This document shows, piece by piece, positions 40,982 to 46,613 of a stretch of 46,613 nucleotides of DNA (position 1 is the first letter of the stretch; every line of letters begins with the position of its first letter). The stretch comes from JAIPEL01 sp050115795 (GTDB lineage Bacteria; Desulfobacterota; Desulfobacteria; Desulfobacterales; CAFBRK01): contig JASFPT010000005.1 of NCBI GenBank assembly GCA_050115795.1, positions 1-46,613 of the forward strand, read 5' to 3'. The translations under genes were made by a program, and so were the position numbers. Below the pieces are notes generated by a model, which was not told the DNA's origin, did not search any database, and saw nothing but the letters and a program-made list of their open reading frames with translations.

Positions 40982-42103
40982 TCATATGTAGCGCAAGAAA
41001 CTTTTCGGGTGGCGGCGCTTGAGATAGCGAAATCCGATGCACAGCGGATACAGCACGGCGGCGGCGGCAAGGGCGGCGATCAGGGTCCCGCCGATGGAGA
41101 CGGATCGGGTCAGATCGAGCCAACGGGCCGCGGCCGTCACCAGATGCACATGCACGATGTAGAAGAACAGAGCGGTCTGGCCGAAGACAAAGACGGGGTT
41201 GTACTCGCCGGGCGGTCGGCGGTCGAAAACCGCGGAAAGGCCGGCGAGCATCAAGAACATCAAACCCAGCTCCAGGGAAAGAAAGCTCAAACTCGGCGGA
41301 TACTTGCTCACGTGGAGCCACTGAAGCGCGCTTCCCCCCTCCCGGTACAGGAGCATGTTTCCGTACCCGTTGACCCACCGAACGGCCAGGAAGAGCGCCA
41401 GGGCGGCGGCTGCCGCCTTCAGCGCCTTCGTCGTCGGCATCCGGCCTTCGTTTTCAACCAGCTGCCGGCCGTACCACCAACCCAGGACCATGCAGGAAAG
41501 CCAGGGCAAAAGGGGGTAAAGAACGAACCACCCGCCGGGAATCCTTCCGCCGGTGAGCAGCAAAGCTCCGATCGGGCCGGCGCTTGTGCCTTCCCCGGCC
41601 AGCTTCAGGGCGATCCCGGCCAGCGCCTCGCTGCCCGCAGCCAGGAAAATTCCGAGACCGAACACCCACCGGACGGGAAGCCGCCGGATGACGGTCATGG
41701 CGCACAAGCCCCCGCCGATGGCGTACAATACCTGGAGCATCGGCCCGAAAACAAACGCGGCGCTCATCCAGAGGGGATCGAGCAGGAGAATGAAAAGGCC
41801 CCGGGAGACCAGATACCGGTCGATGCCGCCCGCCGTTTCTCCGGCGGCCCTCCGCCTTTCCACGGCAACGGCCAGAGACACCCCGGCTAAAAAGAGAAAC
41901 GTCGGCGCGCAGAGGTGGGTCACCCACCGGAGGAGAAACTGGGCGGGCGGAATCGCGGTTCCGGCCTTGTACATGACGACCGAGTCGGTCACATAGCGCC
42001 CGCCGTTGAAGGCAAAAGAGGCGTGATCCACCAGCATCAGGACGATGACGATCCCGCGCAGCAGGTCCAAGGCGGGGAGGCGGTGGGTTGGGGGCGGCTT
42101 CAT
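40982..42103 (-). CDS. DUF1624/heparan-glucosaminide N-acetyltransferase-like membrane protein
   Basis: A 373-residue protein with about ten membrane segments. The start LPALDLLRGIVIVLMLVDH is the family signature, with the likely catalytic His in VDHASFAF. THLCAPTFLFLAGVS is also typical. Relatives in lysosomes move acetyl from acetyl-CoA across the membrane to amino sugars; bacterial members may acetylate cell-surface sugars. Next on the strand is a TMTC-like sugar transferase, so a joint role in surface glycan building is reasonable inference. No strong ribosome site is seen before the ATG. Confidence 0.85.
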   Translation of the reverse strand: MKPPPTHRLPALDLLRGIVIVLMLVDHASFAFNGGRYVTDSVVMYKAGTAIPPAQFLLRWVTHLCAPTFLFLAGVSLAVAVERRRAAGETAGGIDRYLVSRGLFILLLDPLWMSAAFVFGPMLQVLYAIGGGLCAMTVIRRLPVRWVFGLGIFLAAGSEALAGIALKLAGEGTSAGPIGALLLTGGRIPGGWFVLYPLLPWLSCMVLGWWYGRQLVENEGRMPTTKALKAAAAALALFLAVRWVNGYGNMLLYREGGSALQWLHVSKYPPSLSFLSLELGLMFLMLAGLSAVFDRRPPGEYNPVFVFGQTALFFYIVHVHLVTAAARWLDLTRSVSIGGTLIAALAAAAVLYPLCIGFRYLKRRHPKSFLRYI

Positions 42104-42169
42104 TTTCTGTAATTCGGATCCGATAAGGGCAGCTTTTTCGGTGCTGGGGTGCTGATAAGCTGGACCAGA

Positions 42170-42200
42170 CAGTAGGTAGTATGCAGTAGGCAGTATGCAG
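42170..42200. repeat. Iterated AGTAGGCAGTATGC repeat
   Basis: CAGTAGGTAGTATG followed by CAGTAGGCAGTATG and CAG: two 14-base direct repeats with one change. Confidence 0.6.
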
Positions 42201-42241
42201 ACCCTCAGGCTTTTCCACGCTTACCGCCGGCGTTTCTTTTC

Positions 42242-42275
42242 AGCATCCAAGCCTCCCAGCATCCCAGCCTGCCGG
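42242..42275. repeat. Iterated GCTGGGATG-type repeat, copy 3 (reverse strand)
   Basis: CAGCATCCAAGCC, TCCCAGC, ATCCCAGCC: the reverse complement of the tracts at 26891, 30561 and 44609. Confidence 0.5.
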
Positions 42276-42290
42276 CCGCGCCAAGCGCCC

Positions 42291-42440
42291 TCATTCATAG
42301 GCAACCACGCGGATCAGACCGATCGTGGCGCCGGTTTCGTCGGTGGTTGTCGCATCGCTCACCGAAACGATCCGCTCCGGGTGCACGGTGGTCGAGAAGG
42401 CCCAATGGTCACCTGTCCGCCCTGCCGCTGCCCTCGTCTT
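42291..42440 (-). pseudogene. Possible gene remnant, C-terminal 49 codons
   Basis: An open frame without a start codon, ending VSVSDATTTDETGATIGLI and then RVVAYE plus stop. Its amino-acid composition is protein-like. It begins after an in-frame stop, with no ATG, GTG or ribosome site, just upstream of the acyltransferase gene. It may be the tail of a gene lost by deletion or frameshift. The gap 42104-42482 otherwise holds only the two repeats above. Confidence 0.3.
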
Positions 42441-42482
42441 TCACCGAAGCGACAATTGCGTTTAAGGCTGTGGAAAAAGAGA

Positions 42483-43358
42483 TCAGGAGGCCGGCACGGC
42501 GAGGACGGGCGCCGGGGCGTGACGAAGCAGCCGCTGAGTGGTGCGGCCCATCTCGATGCCCTGCTCGAACCGGCGATGCCGGACGGCGACGACGATCAGG
42601 TCGGCGGACAAGTCCCTGGCCAGGCCGATGGCCTGGGCGGCGGGCTCTCCGGCACGGACGACCGGATCGACCGGAATCTGCACCTGGGCCGTTTCCCGCA
42701 CCCAGTCCGAAAACGTCTCCCGGGAATCGGATTTTTCGAATTCCGGGCTCCAGACGGCGGTCAGTTTTGCTTCGAAACGCCCGGCCAGCACCGCAGCGAC
42801 CTGCAGGGCGCTGCCGGCCGCATCGGACAGGTTGCAGGGGCAGAGGATCTGCCCGATGTCCGGCTGTGCTTCGGGACGTGACGGGTCGATAAAACCGTCC
42901 ATCTTCTGGCGGACGGTAAAGACGGGAGTCGCGGACCGATGAAGCACGTTTTCGGTGACCGATCCGAGCATGAACTGCTTCAACCCGCCGTACCCGTGGC
43001 TGCCCATCACGATCAGATCCGCCCCGTCTTTGCCGGCCGCTTTCAAGACGGCCTCGGCGGGCGGCAGGTCGCTTGCCGCGTACTCGACCGAGACCGACCC
43101 GGCTGACTCGCCGAGGACTTTTTGCACGTGCGTTTCAAGGGTTTGGCGGATTCCGGCCTTGGCGCTTTCAAGCTCCTCGATCACCTGCTCGGCCAGCCCC
43201 CTGGACAGGTAACGGGGGTAGTCGAAGTGGGCGGCGTGCAGTACGGTCAGAGAAGCGCCGAATACGCGGGAACCGGTGCAGGCATACTTGAGGGCGAGGT
43301 CGGAGAGCTCGCTCATGTCGATGGGGCAAAGAATCCTTCGGGGATTGAAGTCATCCAT
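42483..43358 (-). CDS. Tandem universal stress protein
   Basis: A 291-residue soluble protein with two UspA domains. The first (residues 7-150) keeps the ATP-binding pattern G-x2-G-x9-G-S (GSHGYGGLKQFMLGS). The second (about 165-290) has lost it (VRHRRFEQGIEMGRT). One active and one degenerate domain is common in anaerobes and suggests regulated ATP binding. AAGGAG precedes the ATG, and a sigma-70-like promoter lies 65-93 bases upstream. Confidence 0.92.
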   Translation of the reverse strand: MDDFNPRRILCPIDMSELSDLALKYACTGSRVFGASLTVLHAAHFDYPRYLSRGLAEQVIEELESAKAGIRQTLETHVQKVLGESAGSVSVEYAASDLPPAEAVLKAAGKDGADLIVMGSHGYGGLKQFMLGSVTENVLHRSATPVFTVRQKMDGFIDPSRPEAQPDIGQILCPCNLSDAAGSALQVAAVLAGRFEAKLTAVWSPEFEKSDSRETFSDWVRETAQVQIPVDPVVRAGEPAAQAIGLARDLSADLIVVAVRHRRFEQGIEMGRTTQRLLRHAPAPVLAVPAS

Positions 43359-43422
43359 CGGTCTGCTCCTTCACGGGGGAAAACCGAAACGGTCGAATGG
43401 ATTTCAGCACACATTAAAGGTC

Positions 43423-43451
43423 AATTATGCAACAGTCCGACGCAATCTTCA
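43423..43451 (-). promoter_or_regulatory. Sigma-70-type promoter of the universal stress protein gene
   Basis: Minus strand TTGAAG, 17 bases, CATAAT (4/6 and 5/6). Leader of about 60 bases. Confidence 0.45.
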
Positions 43452-43530
43452 ACCTCGCCCGCCGCCTCGGGCACCTCATTCGGCGATTCCGGTGAAAAAG
43501 ATCGCTCCATGCGCCCAGCGGCCTGGCGAA

Positions 43531-44523
43531 CTACTTTACTTCTTCTTTAAGAAGACAGCAGGCGATCCGGTAGCGGGGGGCGCCGTCGGAGTCGGTATCG
43601 ATGTTGCCGGGCTGGATCAGCTTGTTCATGACGCAGCCTTCCGGGATGGAAAGGGCAAAGAGGTCTTCCTCGGTGATTTTCGGGCGCCGGACCAGGCCAG
43701 CTTCGGTCATCTCGTAGGCGTGAATCGGGTAATCCTCGCAAAGGGGGCAGCGGTAGACCCTTCCGTTTGGAAAGACAAAATAGTTGTCGGCCACGTTGCC
43801 GGCGCACTCGAAAGCTTCGCCGGCCGCCAGGAAAACCTTCGGATAGGTGGTCGCGATGCCCATTTCAGCAGCCTTTCGCGCCGCTTCTGGAACCACCTCC
43901 GTCCACTGCTTCCGGGAAACCTGGGAGGATTGAAATGCCCCCTTGGCCGATTTGCCGCGGATGCCGATCACCTGGATGAAGAAGCGCTCGATGCCGAGGG
44001 CTCTGAGCATCGCCGGCATCCGGGAAAGGGCGTTGATGTTCTCCCGGCTCACCGTGTAGATCAGGCTCGTGGAAAAGCCCCGGGTCACGGCTTCTGAAAT
44101 TCCGGCCACACAGCGGTCGAAGGAGCCCTTTCCCCGGATCGGATCGTTGACCTCGGCGGTGGGGCCGTCCAGGCTGAAGCTGAGCGCGTCGACTTCGTCG
44201 GGGGAGACCTTTTCGAGAAAATCGTGGAACAGATATCCGTTGGTGTCGATGGTGATGCTCCGGTACCCGAGCCGTCGGGCGCTTTTGACCGCCCGGGCCA
44301 GTTCCGGGTGCAGGGTCGGCTCTCCTCCCAGAAAAACGAGATTGGCTGGTCCGGCCTTTTCGGCCATCACGCCGAGCCAGGCCTCGATCGTTTCGATCGG
44401 CAGGGTTTCGGTTCCGTGTTGCTCCGGATTGATGTAGCAATGGCGGCAGTGCAGGTTGCAGGCGGTGAGGATGTGGAAAAAGACGTTGGCGGCGTCTTTG
44501 GAAAAGGCGACGGTGTGTTTCAT
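43531..44523 (-). CDS. Radical SAM protein with C-terminal cysteine cluster
   Basis: A 330-residue enzyme. The radical SAM cluster motif is CNLHCRHCY (CxxxCxxC, residues about 22-29), followed by the GGEPTLHPE glycine motif. The C-terminus has further cysteines (FECAGN, VYRCPLCEDYP, GCVMN, ACC), enough for one auxiliary cluster, so it belongs near the SPASM or twitch group. Those enzymes modify peptides or heme precursors (NirJ/AhbC-like). No short peptide substrate gene is visible next to it. It lacks a clear ribosome site. Function not assigned. Confidence 0.88.
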   Translation of the reverse strand: MKHTVAFSKDAANVFFHILTACNLHCRHCYINPEQHGTETLPIETIEAWLGVMAEKAGPANLVFLGGEPTLHPELARAVKSARRLGYRSITIDTNGYLFHDFLEKVSPDEVDALSFSLDGPTAEVNDPIRGKGSFDRCVAGISEAVTRGFSTSLIYTVSRENINALSRMPAMLRALGIERFFIQVIGIRGKSAKGAFQSSQVSRKQWTEVVPEAARKAAEMGIATTYPKVFLAAGEAFECAGNVADNYFVFPNGRVYRCPLCEDYPIHAYEMTEAGLVRRPKITEEDLFALSIPEGCVMNKLIQPGNIDTDSDGAPRYRIACCLLKEEVK

Positions 44524-44608
44524 GGCATCGATGGCGATCAGGGGTTTATGGCTTTGCGATGTACCCTCTTGGTGTTGAAGACCGGTTTAAAGGCACTGGG
44601 CGTCGTGC

Positions 44609-44642
44609 GCTGGGAGGCTGGGATGCTGGAAAGCCGGGAGGC
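44609..44642. repeat. Iterated GCTGGGATG-type repeat, copy 4
   Basis: GCTGGGAG, GCTGGGATG, CTGGAAAG, CCGGGAGGC: the same pattern as the tracts at 26891 and 30561. The rest of the gap 44524-44805 shows no gene. Confidence 0.55.
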
Positions 44643-44805
44643 AGTTGTCAGAAAAAAAGCCGTGCTGCGAATGCTTCTGCCCCGCATTTTTCGCGACCCG
44701 CTTTGCGCCAACCGCCACCGGATCGCCGATTTCGCAGCGCCGCGGGCTTATGATGTCAAATTTTCAAATTTCCCGGCGATCCGCGGTCCCGGCTGCCGGG
44801 CTGAT

Positions 44806-45297
44806 CTATAGATTCTCCCCCAGCCGCTTTTTGGCCGCAATCAACTCCTCGTTCGTCAGGCGGAGGCGGACGACGGTGTATTCGGCAAACATTCGGTACA
44901 AAAGAAAGAGAAATTCAGCGCGTTCGTCGTTGAGACCGGTACGGCCCCCACCGGTTGTGTCCACGGCAAGGACCACCGTTTGACCCTTGGCGAAGACCGA
45001 AGCAGAGCGGCTCAGGTTGTCGATCAGCCGCATCTCCCCGAACATCTCGCCGGTCTTGCTGCTGGTGGCGATCTCCACGTCCTCTTTTTCGATGCGGATC
45101 TCTCCCGACAGCAAAAAGTAGAGCCAGTTGTCGCGGTCGCCTTCCTTGATGATCGCCTCACCGTTTTCGTATTTGCGAATTTTGCTCAGGCGGAGCAGTT
45201 TCCCCAGGTTCTTCGTCTCGAAGTTTCGAAGGGCCGGGATCGCCATGAGTTTTTGGATGTTTTGGATGTCGTCTTTGAGGTATTTGGATTCAAGCAT
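44806..45297 (-). CDS. Cyclic-nucleotide-binding protein, canonical pocket, no output domain
   Basis: A 163-residue soluble protein. One cyclic-nucleotide-binding barrel (about residues 20-135) ends in a long helix. The phosphate-binding cassette reads FGEMRLIDNLSRSAS, with the Glu and Arg needed to hold the ribose and phosphate of cAMP or cGMP. No DNA-binding or catalytic domain is attached, so it must act on a partner. Its ribosome site (AAGGAG) lies in the last codons of purF, two bases away, so it is translated after purF. Nucleotide from the class III cyclase at 36883 is a possible ligand. Confidence 0.85.
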   Translation of the reverse strand: MLESKYLKDDIQNIQKLMAIPALRNFETKNLGKLLRLSKIRKYENGEAIIKEGDRDNWLYFLLSGEIRIEKEDVEIATSSKTGEMFGEMRLIDNLSRSASVFAKGQTVVLAVDTTGGGRTGLNDERAEFLFLLYRMFAEYTVVRLRLTNEELIAAKKRLGENL

Positions 45298-45299
45298 GT

Positions 45300-46613
45300 C
45301 TAACTCCTTTCCAAACAGTGCTTTGACAACAATTCGTCAAACTCTACCGGGTAGCAGCCGTCAAAGCAGGCTTTGCAGAACGTTTTCTCCGGCATTTCCA
45401 TGCCCGTTGCCTCCAGTAGCCCTTCCAGGCTCAGGTAGGCCAGGGAGTCGAGGCCCAGAAAATCGGCCAGTTCTTTTTCGGTTTTGTCAAAGGCGATCAA
45501 CTCGCCCCGGGTGGAAAAATCGATGCCGTAGTGGCAGGGAAAGCGATGCGGAGGGCCTGCCACCCGCATGTGGACCTTGTTGACGCCCAGCTCCCGAAGG
45601 GCTTTCACGCGGGTCTTGGCGGTGGTCCCCCGGATGATGGAGTCTTCGATGATGACGATGTCTCTCCCCTTGAGCAGGTCCTTGATGGGGTTGAGTTTGA
45701 CCCGAACCCCGAAGTCTCTCATGCTCTGGGACGGCTGGATGAAGGTCCGGCCCACGTAGTGGTTTCGGATCATGCCCATCTCGAAGGGGATGCCCGACTC
45801 CTCGCTGTATCCGAGGGCTGCATAGGTTCCCGAGTCGGGAAACGGCATGACCAGGTCGGCCTCGACGGGGGATTCCTGGGCCAGGCGCCGGCCGTGGGCC
45901 TTGCGCACGGCGTACACATTTTTGCCGAAGATGTTGCTGTCGGGCCGGGCGAAATAGATGAACTCGAAAATGCAAAAAGACCGCCGATCGGCAGCCGGGG
46001 TCTTGATGCTGCGAAGGCCTTCGTCCCCGATAATGACGATCTCCCCGGGTTCGACCTCCCGGACGAATTCAGCCTGCACGAGGTCCAGGGCGCAGGTCTC
46101 CGAGGCGAACAGGTAGTTTCCATTGAGTTTTCCGATGCACAGGGGCCGGAAGCCATGGGGGTCCTTGATGCCGATGATCTCCCCCTTGCTCGTCATCATG
46201 ACGAAGCTGTAGGCGCCGACGACATTTTTCACCGTTTCGACCAAGGCGCCTTCGAACCCGAGCTTCAAGCTCTTGACGAAGAAGTGCAGAAACACCTCGC
46301 TGTCCATGGTGGTCTGGAAAATCGAGCCGGATTCTTCCAGCTTCCGCTTCAGGGTGTGGGCATTGACGAGGTTGCCGTTGTGCGCCAGGGCGTAGGACTT
46401 GTTCCGGTGGTGGACCACGAAGGGTTGGGCGTTGGTCAGAATCGAGCTCCCGGTGGTGGAATAACGGACATGGCCGATGGCGACGGTACCGGCAAGCTGC
46501 TTCATGTGCTCGACGTCAAACACGTCGTGCACCAGCCCCATGCCCTTGTGGCCCACGATGGTCCCGTCGCGGTTGACGGCGATCCCGGCGCTTTCCTGGC
46601 CCCGGTGCTGGAG
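45300..46613 (-). CDS. purF: Amidophosphoribosyltransferase, 5' end off window
   Basis: First step of purine synthesis: PRPP plus glutamine to phosphoribosylamine. 437 codons are visible, from LQHRGQESAGIAVNRDG to the natural end; the catalytic N-terminal Cys lies beyond the window. The glutaminase half has GHVRYSTTGSS and AHNGNLVNA. The PRPP loop is VIIEDSIIRGTT. Cysteines in SFCIFEF, FPCHYG and CKACFDGC match the four that bind a [4Fe-4S] cluster in the B. subtilis-type enzyme, which makes it oxygen-sensitive, fitting an anaerobe. The frame runs to the last base of the window. Confidence 0.96.
   Translation of the reverse strand, partial: LQHRGQESAGIAVNRDGTIVGHKGMGLVHDVFDVEHMKQLAGTVAIGHVRYSTTGSSILTNAQPFVVHHRNKSYALAHNGNLVNAHTLKRKLEESGSIFQTTMDSEVFLHFFVKSLKLGFEGALVETVKNVVGAYSFVMMTSKGEIIGIKDPHGFRPLCIGKLNGNYLFASETCALDLVQAEFVREVEPGEIVIIGDEGLRSIKTPAADRRSFCIFEFIYFARPDSNIFGKNVYAVRKAHGRRLAQESPVEADLVMPFPDSGTYAALGYSEESGIPFEMGMIRNHYVGRTFIQPSQSMRDFGVRVKLNPIKDLLKGRDIVIIEDSIIRGTTAKTRVKALRELGVNKVHMRVAGPPHRFPCHYGIDFSTRGELIAFDKTEKELADFLGLDSLAYLSLEGLLEATGMEMPEKTFCKACFDGCYPVEFDELLSKHCLERS

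Noticed and set aside
1..46613. tRNA or rRNA genes
   Set aside because: No cloverleaf with CCA-type acceptor or conserved rRNA segment was seen in the gaps.

Overview
The window is a GC-rich bacterial chromosome segment from a strict-anaerobe type of genome. The most likely source is a Desulfobacterota (former Deltaproteobacteria) sulfate reducer or close relative. This is inferred from several features: sigma-54 activators with large sensor domains, a NuoEFG/HydBC-like NADH:ferredoxin module, DUF3786 and DUF166 proteins, a TSUP transporter operon, an acetate permease, and many short palindromic or iterated repeats between genes. I see no tRNA, rRNA, CRISPR array, prophage or intact insertion sequence. 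PurB and PurF point to ordinary chromosome.

Region 1 (1-7.8 kb, minus strand) holds an acetate (SatP/YaaH) permease, an eight-cysteine ferredoxin-like protein, a REC-PAS-AAA+-Fis sigma-54 response regulator overlapping a Cache-HAMP-PAS histidine kinase, an XRE-cupin regulator and an acyl-CoA dehydrogenase. A consensus -24/-12 promoter lies upstream of the permease, with two related inverted repeats further upstream, so the two-component system probably controls acetate uptake.

Region 2 (8.2-18.4 kb) is the most unusual part. A membrane-anchored sigma-54 activator (Cache sensor, AAA+ domain with GAFTEA instead of GAFTGA, C-terminal winged helix instead of Fis) overlaps by 4 bases a PEP-synthase-like protein. 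That protein keeps the ATP-grasp and phosphohistidine domains but has no PEP-binding barrel. Divergent from the pair, a consensus sigma-54 promoter drives a five-gene TSUP transporter operon of small membrane and periplasmic proteins. The set looks like one self-contained sense-and-export unit.

Region 3 (18.5-30.5 kb) holds purB, an ABC-F ATPase, a DUF166 protein, a stand-alone cyclic-nucleotide-type sensor domain, a NuoE/NuoF/NuoG-like electron-transfer module with no catalytic hydrogenase or formate dehydrogenase beside it, a YchF-like protein whose nucleotide-binding motifs are degenerate, and a ThDP enzyme closely resembling the animal ILVBL/HACL2 family.

Region 4 (30.7-46.6 kb) holds a NodT-HlyD-RND efflux operon. 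Convergent to it is an acyltransferase / TMTC-like TPR membrane protein / class III cyclase cluster. A tandem universal stress protein, a radical SAM protein, a second cyclic-nucleotide-binding protein and purF (cut by the window edge) follow.

Starts were chosen from Shine-Dalgarno spacing and promoter position; several are GTG or TTG. All family assignments come from reading motifs, without database searches.
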